Below the pieces are notes generated by a model that had not been told where the DNA came from, made no database searches, and saw only the letters and a program-made list of their open reading frames with translations. From Cliona cf. orientalis (lineage: Eukaryota; Porifera; Demospongiae; Clionaida; Clionaidae), in NCBI GenBank assembly GCA_963930775.1, contig OZ005694.1, positions 5,015,054 to 5,079,053 of the forward strand: DNA of 64,000 nt. Direction: 5' to 3'. Shown here in pieces: positions 10,824-22,300 of this stretch. Every line of letters starts with the position of its first letter. The stretch's first letter is position 1. The translations under genes and the position numbers were made by a program.

Positions 10824-11035
10824 GGGAGGGGCTGGGAGGTCAGGGGATGGGTTGCGAATGGTTAGCAGGGTTAGTGTGGGAGGGGCTGGGAGGTCTGGGG
10901 ATGGGTTGCGAATGGTTAGCAGGGTTAGTCTCTAGGGTTTGCGTATACGTGGACTGGAGGGGCTGGGAGGTCTGGGGCTGGGTTGTGAATGATTAGCAGG
11001 GTTAGTGTGGGAGGGGCTGGGTTGTGTAGGGTTTG
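10824..11035. repeat. G-rich tandem repeat, 54-bp unit
   Basis: Units beginning GGGAGGGGCTGGG and containing GGGTTGCGAATGGTTAGCAG recur at 10824, 10878, about 10956 and about 11009. The third is separated by an insert and the fourth is short. A related G-rich block is at 35161-35245, also just before a tRNA-like head, so the repeat appears to belong to the SINE. The many G-runs could form G-quadruplexes. Confidence 0.8.
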
Positions 11036-11215
11036 TCTATAAAATAGTTGAAATAACGGCTGTCAGCAGCAACAACGGTGGTGGCCGAGTGGTTGGGCTC
11101 TTATGTATGGGACGGAATAGAGCGGGTTCGAATCTTGCCGTACACTTTGACTTTTTTTCTTTTTTTTTCCCTGTCGAATTTTTCTAAGTGTTGATAGATC
11201 GCATATGCGTTAGAT
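11036..11215 (+). mobile_element. tRNA-derived SINE
   Basis: Box A-like GTGGCCGAGTGGTTGGGCTC (11081-11100) and box B GGTTCGAATC (11125-11134) have tRNA spacing and resemble a Leu/Ser tRNA head. They are followed by CCGTACACTTTGAC, a T-rich tract and CGAATTTTTCTAAGTG. The same order is found at 35161-35400, with a decayed box B. The two copies define a family made of a G-rich repeat, a tRNA-like head and a short tail. Confidence 0.65.
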
Positions 11216-11329
11216 CGCATTTGCGTCGTAACAGGGACCACCCTAATTTAAGCACCCTTTGAGACCTGTTGTAGTCACTCTTGTGCATATATGCAGCAAG
11301 TGGTAAAGCAGTTGCCAATGGTTTGTACT

Positions 11330-11655
11330 GTTATCTGCACAAAAATAGCCAAATCTCGAGATCTAGGTAGCTGCCTGAGCAATTGGTATGAACAACGAAT
11401 CATTCGAAATTTTCCAGAAACTTCCTTTATTATGCTTCAAATTGTTCCCATGAGCATCGCAAAAAAAAAGCACTTTGTTGTATTAACTACACTATTCACT
11501 CATGCACACAACTTAGCGAATCTTCAACTATAATAGTTTTCAGCAAGCATATTGCTGATCTCTAGGTATAGGTGACTAAGCTATAATTATATGGTCCACT
11601 GTAGGGTGCAGATGCAGCGCGCGGGATACGTGCTCTATACAGAGCTCTAGTTTCT
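11330..11655 (+). mobile_element. Partial MITE (ATTACCCC family)
   Basis: GCACAAAAATAGCCAAATCTCGAG near 11336 matches the interior of the 5698-6236 element, and GCGCGCGGGATACGTGCTCT near 11617 matches its right end. The left terminus is missing. Confidence 0.5.
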
Positions 11656-12477
11656 AATTAGTACCACCTTTGTGAATGTCAATTATTTTTAGTGGCACCT
11701 ATTGTATGGTGTGTAACTTTGGTGAGCATTAAATTCGGTGAAATGGCCCTCTACTAGTATTGGTAAAGTTAAATTTAGCGATCTCAATGCTTACTGTCAT
11801 CATAAACCTCACCAAAGTTTCCCGTAACACGGAATTTTTAATTGGAACACAGACATTGTCACGTGCAATTCATATTGATCAAATCAAACATTATCCAACT
11901 CCTACAAACTGTTCAGGCATCGAATTTATGGAACGTATGGAAATGCAAACTTTTCAGGTAAAGGTTGTCAATCGCTCTACATATACACAATATGAAAGTT
12001 TGTAAAATGCTAATTTGTTACATTAACATATGTTATATTTGATTAACTACAGTAGTATGGGCGCTTATCTACTGCTTCAATAGATTTTGAAGTTAAAATT
12101 AAGTTTTCCTATATGGCTAAAATACCAGCTAGCTAGCAACTCCAGCATGACTGAGCTATCGATTTCTTAAATAAACTATGAAGAGAAAAACTCGCCACTG
12201 ATACACTCATTGCCGCTATTAGTAACTATAGTATCTGTCAATGATGATTATATACCCCATGTCATTGTGTACTGGTGAATCACTCTAATTGCAGGTTTTA
12301 GGCACCATCCTAATTCAGGCACCCTGTGACCTGCTCGAAAATTTCAGTTTTAATTTACCTTGCTGTAATTGTTTTAGCTGCGCCTAAATATGTGGTAGTG
12401 GAGATACGGAATTTTATCATTGTCATGCTGTTTCATTGGGCTGTTTCATTATACTATATACAACATAAAGTGATCAT
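11656..12477. other. No gene assigned; short repeat shared with 5280-5450
   Basis: The run GTTGTCAATCGCTC and the following GTTATATTTGATTAACTA (11960-12055) match the sequence after the second FN3 exon near 5320-5415. This suggests an old duplication or shared repeat. No domain is recognisable in the frame at 11760-12005. Confidence 0.4.
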
Positions 12478-12957
12478 TTTTCTTATATGGTCCATGTCCT
12501 AACCTGGAGGGCATAAAAAATGTGCCCTGCTACAAGTTTAGAAGGCCCACGATTGGTCCGAGTTGCAGTGTTATGTGCGCATACAAGGGTGGGCATAGAA
12601 ATGCATTCTTGTATGAATGGTGTGAAGCATCGTGTGTTTTGAGAGGCTTGCTTAGCAGGCCACCAAGCCTCAAGAGAAACGAGAGGCGAGGTCTGTTCTT
12701 TATCATGCCTGTCGATAGTCTGGTGGTAGATTCGACGTTTGAGCAGAGCAAGAACATCACCATTGCAGTGGTGAGTTCGACCAGCTGCTGTTGACCTGCA
12801 TCGAGGGGTGTGACCTGTGCAATAGTAGATACCAAGTTCTTGCTGCTTTCATCTGTGTATGTGCACCAGATTATCTCTGAGCATGTGAGCTTACTGTTAA
12901 AAGCTAATGCATAGCTATTAGCCACATTATCCCATGATTGTGACATCAAACACACTT
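12478..12957 (+). repeat. About 480-bp interspersed repeat, copy 1
   Basis: Ordered blocks CTTATATGGTCCATGTCCTA, ACCTGGAGGGCATAAAA, GTCTGGTGGTAGATTCGACG and CCCATGATTGTGACATCAAA are shared with 26912-27383 (same strand). Part is inverted at 20445-20690. It has no credible coding frame. Confidence 0.75.
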
Positions 12958-13034
12958 GAAGCTATCTCAAAAAATGTTTGCTATGTCTATGAGTGCGTGG
13001 GTGTATCAAAGGCACTGCCATGTGTCTATGTAGT

Positions 13035-13555
13035 ATATTAAGCCACAGGGGAGTAGTCTACGTACCACTTTAGGGTAGTGCACATGTCCAAGAGATACAC
13101 ATTGCAACATTCACCAACCTGCTCGTATGTAGAAATTATTGGGGCATGTTTGTTCGCAACACTTTGTTCACTAAGTTTATCTGTGCGATTTTTTTCAGTA
13201 TATATACATACTGATCTGGATTTTTGTAGCTGAGACAGCTTTAAATTTTGATGCTCAGATCCCCCATGAAGGCAAAAATTTTACCATTGAGGTAAAATAC
13301 AGCACGTAGTAGGCTTTTTGGATTATCACAGCCTAGTATCCCCTGTTGCCATAGAGCTTCTTCCTCCTCAGTGGATATGATACTTGCATGTTTCACTTCT
13401 GCACCAACCCCTTCACTACGTAGCTGGCGACCCAGATTATCAAGAGCAGCATGAAGCTTTTTAAATTTGTAGTTAGTAACGTCAAGAAAATTTGGGCACT
13501 CTGGATCAACAGACCTCATATGGCGCAAAATTCCAGATAAAGAGCATACAAGGTA
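13035..13555 (-). pseudogene. Crypton-derived DUF3504-like fragment
   Basis: From 13555 leftward the translation reads SGILRHMRS, then PECPNFLD, KFKKLHAALDNLGRQLRSEG, GVGAEVKHASIISTEEEEAL, WQQGILG and NPKSLLRAVFYLNGKIF. After a frameshift near 13265 it continues GGSEHQNLKLSQLQKS, YTEKNRTDKL and VGECCNVYLLDMCTTL. This order matches the DUF3504 domain found in QRICH1, ZMYM and KIAA1958-like proteins, which descends from Crypton tyrosine recombinases. The frameshift and missing flanks mark it as a dead fragment. Confidence 0.75.
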
Positions 13556-13559
13556 GAGA

Positions 13560-14310
13560 CAGGGTACTTCTTCCCATCACTGTATTGAGTCTCTAGGACA
13601 TACAAATACAGCCATGGAATGATTTAGTTTAGTGATGTCCTAAGGCAGAGAATCTAACAAATCAGATCGACATTTCTCATCAGAGAGTGTTTTTCTCGCC
13701 ACTCGCAAAAGTTACGAAGAGCCCAACCGGTATTCTTTTGCGCATTAATTTTTTAGGAACAATAGGCTTGGTCATAGATGCTAGCTCAGTACTAGTAACA
13801 CAGTCAGCAAGCGATTCTTACTCGTACATAATTTGGTAAGTGACAGCAGCTGTTTGCTGAGTCATGTCTTTTTTGTAGTAGGTTGCTTGAAGTCATCATC
13901 GCCATGCACTAGTAGACGCGCAGTTCTCCTTGCCACTTGCTTCATCAGCATCGTCCATCCACTCGCTCATTCCAACAGAAAATTCTTTACGAGGCTTTCT
14001 ATTTGGACGCAAGCATGGATTGTAGCAAATAGAGATGCTGACACGACCTCTCGAGAATATTCCTTAGGAGCAGGTTTTTTTTCTTGCAAGAGTCAGCCAT
14101 AGCCATAATGTAGCACCATGACCTCGAATACAGCTCTGCACATGATCGATACAAGCGCTTGAGCTGCTAGCCACAGTGCCAAATAGAGCGTGTTTTTGCC
14201 AGCTAAAACCGGTTTGAACAAGTCTGGGCCACCTGCATGTCTACAGCCAACTAATTTGTGGGCTCCTATCATATCTCGGGCGTGCATCTCTGTACAGTTG
14301 TGGTAGTACA
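13560..14310. other. No gene assigned
   Basis: Open frames here (13833-14102 plus, 14093-14359 minus) show no family signature. The stretch may include further decayed Crypton sequence. Confidence 0.4.
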
Positions 14311-14314
14311 AGCC

Positions 14315-14436
14315 AGATAAACTACACTGTAGTGTGGTCTTGGCAGTTATGCAATACACGCCTCGGCTTCACCTCGGCATCTATAGCATAACTGCCTCAT
14401 GTATATCCCGTAACTCCACTATAGTGTAGTTTATCT
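14315..14436. repeat. Imperfect foldback, about 120 bp
   Basis: AGATAAACTACACTGTAGTG on the left is complementary, with one mismatch, to CACTATAGTGTAGTTTATCT on the right. Nested inside, GGCAGTTATGC pairs with GCATAACTGCC, allowing for a small bulge. It could be a tiny MITE or a small-RNA hairpin. It lies about 230 bp upstream of the NACHT exon. Confidence 0.6.
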
Positions 14437-14666
14437 ATAACTTAGCAGTGACAATGTAGGCTGCAGATTCTTTGCATTAGTCCAGCAATCAACTAGCATA
14501 GCTTTAATACAAGGGCCCTTATTAGGACATTAGAAGCAAATCCTACTCTTGTAATCATATTAATATTATTTGTAATACCTTCCTTTCAAATGAATGAGTG
14601 ACATTGTCTCCTAATTGTAGCTAATATCAGTTTGTAGTTTTTATGAAATATTCTATTTATGTATAG

Positions 14667-16380
14667 TGGATTATTACTCAATCTTTGCTGAGAGATATGA
14701 GAAACTTGCTAAAGAAAAAACTGACAGAGTCTTAAAAGATATCGAGTTTGTCCGTCCTGTATTAGTTCGACCAACACAGCGTATCGAGCGCCAAAAATAT
14801 ACAACACCTGGAATGGATATAGACAAAATACCTGGAGAAAAAGTTGACTTCATCTATGACGATCTTCTGAAGCAAGAGAGTGGCTCTAGAATCCTCTTGC
14901 AAGGTAGATCAGGATGTGGAAAATCACGATTGATGAAGCAGATCTCTCGTGAATTAGCGAACAGAAACCGTAACGGTCCAGATCGTAAATTTGTTGTATT
15001 CGTCAAGCTGCGTGAACTCTCTGAACGTAAATTTGAGGAAAAAGATAGACTAAAATACCTTTTGTGCACTGCTGGAGTTGATTTTTTTGATGATGCTGCC
15101 AAGGATAACCTCTTGTCATCAAAGTTTGATCGCCAAAGTAAAGGAAGCAATATTATCTTCATCTTTGATGGCTTCGATGAGTGTGATCCAAACCATGAAA
15201 GTACCACTCTCATTCGTGATATTTTCATGAACAGGGAGACTGCATTTGAAAATTCCATTGTTATTATGTCATCCCGCCCAAGTGCTACCTGTGATTTCCA
15301 AGAGGCAGACCATATAAAAATTATTGAAATTTTCGGATTTAAGAGAGAAGAAGTGTTTCAATATCTGTGCAATGCAGGCAGAGAAAAACTTAAGGAATAC
15401 TTGGAAATCAATCCTAAGATAATGAATGTGTGCTATCTTCCCCTTTATTGTGCTATGCTTGTACAGTTGTCTGATAACATGACAGATTTGGCGGAATTAC
15501 CTCAGACTGAAAGTGAATTTTACAAGCATTTTACTCTTTCTACCTATAATCGTTACGTTAGAAAGAAGGAAGTAAGGAAAGGAGTGGAAATTGAACAACT
15601 GTCAGTGTTTGAGAGTCTTGGAAAGCAACCTGATTTCAAGGAGATGTGTGAAGTTGCTTATAATGGAACGAAGGACTCTAAGCAGGTATTTACTGGTGAT
15701 GATTTTTCTAAGCGAGAAGTTTTCGACTTGCTTGTTGCTGAACAAGTTGTCGTACCACTAGGTGGTGCAGAGGCACAAAGTTACTCCTTTGTCCACTTAA
15801 CCTTCCAGGAGTATCTCACTGCCATCTACATAGCTTGGTATCATGAGGAGTCCCAACAAAATGCTCTTGTAACCCAGCACTGTAGTGATAAAGCTTTTCT
15901 CGTCGTATGGCAATTCTTTTTTGGCATCTTGAAGCCTTACTCAGAAGAATTATTTAGTAAAATCCAAGATGCTACCCCAGATGATCAATTGCTTCATGTC
16001 CGGTGTGCCTATGAATCCCAGGATCCCACAGCATGTGCTAAAGTCCTTGACTTTCACAACAGCCTTGAGTGTCATGGCATTCGCCCTTCTGACCTGCCCT
16101 GTCTCACTTATGTTTTGGAAAGCACTCCTGCAGTTGAGTACAAGTTGAAGTTCTGGCATAGCAACTTCAGTGTTGAAGATGCCCGCACTTTCTTGAAGGG
16201 AATTGGTCACCATCAACTCTCATTAGCAATCCAGTATGTTGATGCTTTGTGTTATTGTATCATGATAGCTATCTCATCTTTTCATAATTATCTAAAAATC
16301 CACCATAGATATGGTGATGCTGCACAATCGGTGCTGGATGCTCTCTGTGATGTGACAGTAACTGGCTTGAAAGAATTAAT
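14667..16380 (+). CDS. NACHT domain exon of the NLR gene
   Basis: A large exon opens after a GTATAG acceptor in phase 1 and closes in phase 2 at GAATTAAT|GTAAGT. Counting about 570 encoded residues, Walker A GRSGCGKS lies at about 80-87 and Walker B IIFIFDGFDE at about 163-172. MSSRPS at about 201-206 is the sensor-1 region, NVCYLPLYC at about 254-262 holds the conserved helical-domain proline, and the winged-helix motif SFVHLTFQEYLTA is at about 374-386. All residues needed for nucleotide binding are present. The remaining 180 residues form the linker to the LRRs. The first in-frame Met is not a convincing start, since the coding frame runs back into the acceptor. Confidence 0.92.
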
Positions 16381-19300
16381 GTAAGTTATTTCTTCATGTT
16401 GTGCATGGAAGTATAGTATAAAGAATGTGTGTGCCCTTTATTACCTGCATTTATCCCCGAGTCCTTAGACACCTGTCTTGCCCATGCACATAACATTATG
16501 TAAAGAGTGTGTCAATTGTCTGTTTTAACTGTTGAAAAAATTGCTAGTTCTGAGGTGAAATTGACCAGAGCCTTGATTTTGATCTAAGGAATTCTCATCT
16601 ACATACTGTCTTAGACTATAGCTACATATTAATGTTTTTCAAACTCTGATTACAAAGCTATAAACATAGTTAATTATAGCATGTGGCTATTCTCATCACC
16701 GATCATAGCCATCACCAAAGCCCTGTTTACACACACTGATCCAGATTAAACTGAACTGGTTTAAACTGTGTTTACACACTAGTGCTTAATCCGGATTAAC
16801 ATTATCATGGCACATTACTTTACATGTAATCCACTTTTAATCCACATCAGGATGTGGATTCTAATCCGGATTAACTAATCCGGATTAAAAGTGGATTAAG
16901 GTGTTTACACAGAAACTGGATTACTTTAATCCGGATTCTAATCTGGATTAAGGGCCTAGTGTAAACGGGGCTCAATTCATCTATATTAGGTAGGTGAAAC
17001 CATTTCATGCGTAATAACATATTGTTGCTATTTTAACATAATATTATTATGACCATGCAATGTTGATGATCTTTACCACAGTAGTTATGCATGTGCACCA
17101 AGAGCTAGGACGTGGATGATACACATACATAAGTACGGCAGTTTTCTTGTATGAGCGATACAACTGCATGTGGGGTTCGCTTCTGATTGCCTTCTAATTT
17201 TTCAACAAATTTCTTGATTGGGCATATTGATAACCATGAGACTAGATTGTATTTTACCAACCTGGCATTATTCAAAAAATCATCATGAGATCTAGCATTT
17301 CTTCCTCTCAGTAAAAAAATTAGTAGTCATCATAATGTGATGACTAGGCATTATGATGATTATTTCTTCATTGAGAGAAGCAATGCCAAATTGAAGTAAC
17401 GTGATCTTGTCTCATGGCTATCAATATTACATCATAATTAGCAATAGAATGGCTAAAAGGGACAGTGGATTATATGCTCAAGCAGCGTGCTGATGGTGAT
17501 AATGACTCTCTCTCTGTGGGGAGTGTGACTATGATCCAGGTCAGCCTATCATGGAGGCAACCAATGACAAATCTTGTGATTTGCAAGAAACAGTGATATC
17601 ATTGAAGATAATATCTAAATACCACACACTCCAGTGCAGTGCAGGTGGCTCCTCCTCTTTTGGGGATCATGAGTCAACATGGAGCACCACCATCAAGTGG
17701 CTAAACATCCGTGCATAGACCCTCCCCTTTATTATCTATAATCCATGTAACTATTCACCTCACCAATAGACCCTGCTAGTGACTTCATTCTCATCATCAC
17801 TTGGCCTGTTTTTCTCACAATTATACACGTGATAGAAAAGATTATAGTCGATGGGTTGTGAGCAGCCATGATAGTCTCAGACAAACTCATTGATATCCTA
17901 CCATGTTTGCCAAAGCCTATGAGCACCATAGATTTTGTAGCAGATATTCTTAGACTAGCCTAAGGACTGTTCCAAGTTAATGTTTTGTTTAAAAGCATAT
18001 ATATGTAGATGATGGGATCTCCTTTTCTACTGTAGCTATCAATAGTCTGTCAAAAAGTGAGCATTACATCAACTAAAACAAAGGAAGAGCTATATAAGCC
18101 TTAATTAAAAGTCAAGGGAAAAGGGAAAAGGGACTGAATTTGTAATATTTTGGTCATGTATGCACACTGCTCTTCTCTATGAGCCAGGTAGGTGGGTAGG
18201 AAGAGTATTTTTTTTTAAGCGGCTAGGCTCCTAAGTGGCTCCGAAGTTAGGTTTTCCTGAGCAAACTGCAAGCAATAGCAAGGGGTTTATCTGCCTAGAG
18301 CCGAGCAAGATATGTTGGATGGGAAGAATACTCCTTAGGTTTAGAATTGTTTAACTTAGAAGAAGGTGAAGCTACTGAATTTTCATGTGTGTTGATATCC
18401 AGTTAAACATTTTGTATCTTGTTTATTGCAGGATTGTGGGATTTCCAATCAAAGCTAGTGGAAGTATCCTTAAAAACTGCAGTAATCTTAAGTCACTAGA
18501 GTAAGTCACAAGTATTGAATGGTGAGGCTAGAGCATAATTGTTCCATAAATGGTACTATTCTCCCAGTACTCCCCACTGGTACACTAAGAAAGTGGAGTG
18601 TCAGAACACCTGGCCTGGCGATTGACAAGTTCTTAATTTATAGTTTGAGTAGTTTGTTTTCTTCACTCTTGTACTAGTCAGACTCCATACAGGGGCGGCA
18701 CAGAAGGTGGGGGCTGGAGGGGCTACATTTCCAACTCCTTCCAGGAAGGAGGGTAAATCCCACCACTTTTCAGAAAGGAGCGCTCGGCTTGTAATGTATT
18801 CGCAGGATACACGCGTAAGATACTTCATTATATTTACTGATTTTAAGTCCCAGAAAGGCCTGGATTTTCTCATAGTTACCTCATTGGTTGCATCATAATT
18901 TCATTGTTATAATTTCACCATTCACCATAGGATACTCCATAATTACCTCTAAATTGCTACTGGAGATATAATACTATTATGTAACTGAAAATGCTTCATT
19001 TGAGGTTGTGGCTACACTAGTGCAGGGTGCCGACCACCACTGCTTTCCTCACTTTTTGATAAGCCCCAAGGACAGATGACTTCCTCTCAATGAAAGCATA
19101 AGTAGACCTAGTGATAGCTGCTACAACACAACTAATTTACCACTGCATGATCACACTAAAATTGTGACTGTTATATTATTATTAGAATGCCTGCTGTGTA
19201 TGAATTATTTGCTGCATCTTTGATAAGCTCTACCATAGAGCTAACCTACCTCCAAGCCTCTGATCAATCCTTTATTTCACTTTTGAGCTAGAGCACTTGA

Positions 19301-22300
19301 TTCATGATTGTACCTCAATCGCCAAAAAAAACGTGTGAATTACAGCCCAAAGGCATTACTGTGCACGTGCTGCAATCAGTTAAGGTCAACTTGGGCAGGA
19401 AATTTGAAATGAACTGGTCTCAAACTTTATTATCGATATTGAAAGAACTGCTTCTTCAGTGTATAAGGTGCTGAGAAAGTGAATTAGCTAGTGCTCACTA
19501 GTTTGACGATTGTACAATGTCGTGTACCTGTATCTAGAATAGACCGCTTGCAAAAATGCCATTAGCAACAAGCTCCATGCACAGAGGCTGTGCAGGCTAG
19601 TTAGATTGAGGGGCATATAAGTATGAACATTATTAAACTTACTTTTAGCTAGGCAATAACAGTAATTTAAACAAGTGGTTGTTTGATAATCATTTTGGCA
19701 TGAAGTACTAAAAGCATGCATTGCACTACATACATGTTATGCTTTGCTTTTGCAAAAATACTGTATACAGCAGCCATCCTCATGAGCTTCCTTGTGCTAA
19801 ACTGGCACTAGTATACTATGCAAGCCTACATGACACTGACATCTGGTCCATAACTGGTGTCATTTTCATTATTGTGGGTTAGAGGTTGTTGTGACTGTAT
19901 AGCATGATTGTTCAAGCTTAGGACCCCTGTTTATTATTTGCTAGAGAGTAGGAAATCACGCCAAGGGTTGACGAAAGTGCTTTCACTAGATATGCAGTGT
20001 TTCTAATCAAGAAGGCCTCAGGGAAATAGCTACACTCAAGATTCTACTTAATGCTTTAGAATTAATTTGCATAGAATTATGTGAAACATACCGGTATCTA
20101 ACGTAATATTTATTCTGTGATCTATAACCCAATTCATATCTGTCATTTATGCAGACTTGTTAATGTTGATATGAGCAATTTCGGACTTGAGGAAGAACTC
20201 GATCACTGGTCCACCTCATTGGAGACCCTAAGGTAATTATAATTATGGAAATATACACATTATTATAGGGCAGGTATTTTAAATTTGTGGATGCTAATAT
20301 CGTAATCTCCGGGATTGACTTACCTGTCACATAAATTTCCGTCTACGAAAATTAATGACTATAGTACAGTAACACAAGTATGTATGATGCTACATTCATG
20401 GGATAATTATGCATGAGTTATTTACAGTAAGCTCACATACTCAGAGAGTCAACAGTGCGCATGCAGCAGCACGAACTTTGAACCTATTCGTAGACCACAC
20501 CCCTCGATGCAAGGTCAACAGCAGTTGTTCGAACTCAGATTCACTGTAATGGCGACGTTCTTGCTCTGCTCGAACGTCGAATCTTGTCTCTCGCTTCACT
20601 CTAGGCTCAGTGGCCTACTGAGCAGGCCTCTCGAAACACGCGGCGCTTCGTGCTGTTTGTTCGAGAATGTATCTCTATTAGTTTAGATTGTTGTTTATCT
20701 TCTATACATACACACAGTCTTTCATACCCTATGGGTTCTGGCACAAGGGCTCAGTCTGAAGGTATCAGGAACTGCAAAGAGCTCAAAACACTCCAGTAAG
20801 TCACACTGATGTGTGTCACTTGATTTGACTGACAGAGTATTTGCAGATAGTAATGATAATTAATTTTAGTTGTGTTTATCTACTGAACTGACCACCCCAT
20901 GTACTATTGTATTGTCCACATCATCGACTTTAATTTTATGGTTCCATACATGACACTTGTACTGTGGGCTGAATGCACAGCCATAGGAAAGATAGGCAGT
21001 TGATTGGGAATCTCCCTTGGATATTATTGAGTGTATTTATAATTATGTGCTTGTTGAGTAATCCCTGACATGCATAGATGAAAAGTACACATTATTCTTA
21101 ACTGTTGATCACCCCAGTTGAGTACTGTGCAGTGTATGCATGCTTATTAGCGCAATTAGGAGCAATTGTCTCATGCAAGGACATGCAAGTTGGTACTAAC
21201 TTAGCCTTGTACCCAAGCCCTTCAAGAGGAGCTAGGAGGAGGAGAAAGTGCTCAGTACACACTGCGCATGCATTCACTGGAATCTCCATAGCGACCAGTC
21301 ACATTACAATAGTAATTGTTCGTGGGGGGGTTTGCATGACGTACAGTTGTGTGGATGATGTACAGAGAGTATCAGGAGTGGGTCCAGGATTTTCTGGGAG
21401 GAGTGTCACTGCTTGGGTGCGCATGCACACAAATATTGGATCATGCCCATTTTCGGAAAACCATGCCCACAAACGGGCAGCGAGTAGGAGTGCATGGTGA
21501 CAAACTCATGCAAATTGCTAGAGAATTCAACTTTTCAGGTTGTTTCAGTCTCATTTTGTACTCAAATATCATACAAGTATAAAACAATTGAATAAAATTA
21601 AAGAATGAAGTAGGGATGGCAGGATCAATAAGTAGATAATTGCATCTACTATACATCCCTATGCTTGCTTTCCTTGACTATTATGCACCTATTAGTGCAG
21701 TATGTGGGAGACATTCATGCAGGTTGTTCCCTAGTTGTCACGATGGTTCGGGTTTATCAGTTTTGATTCAATTGTATTATTACTGGTTATTTTTGCACTA
21801 CTCAAAAAGCAAGTGTAGGGATGTATAGTAGATGCGATTATCTCTTGTTTGTGTACTTTTTGATCCTGCTATCCCTACTTCATTCTTTAATTTTATTTAA
21901 TTGTTTTTATACTTGTTTCTATTCTTTTTTATTGCACTTAGTATTTATCAATGCCTTCTTATATGGTATGCTCACAACTTCTATCCAGTGTAATTAAGTG
22001 GAAGATGGGAGGTGCCGAAGTTTGCTAAATTCTTAGACACGCCCCTCATTAACTTGCGTTCATAATAATAATTATGCCTATAATAATATTATTATTATGA
22101 TGATGAAGCAGGCTGACAAAGAAGGCTGCTTTAGGCGGCCCAAGTAGTGATTGGGAGGGTTATCTAGGATTGCCAACGACTCTCCTGGGATGTCCCAGAC
22201 CCCCAACCCCTAACCTTAACCCTAACCCCACCCCCATCCCATACCCTAACACTCCTCTATAAGTAGGGATGGCACGGATACTCCATATTATACCGTATAG

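Noticed and set aside
10721..10996. Gly/Trp-rich repetitive protein
   Set aside because: It is translation of the 54-bp G-rich tandem repeat next to a SINE.
14093..14359. Crypton upstream exon
   Set aside because: Frame has no DUF3504 pattern and overlaps a foldback.
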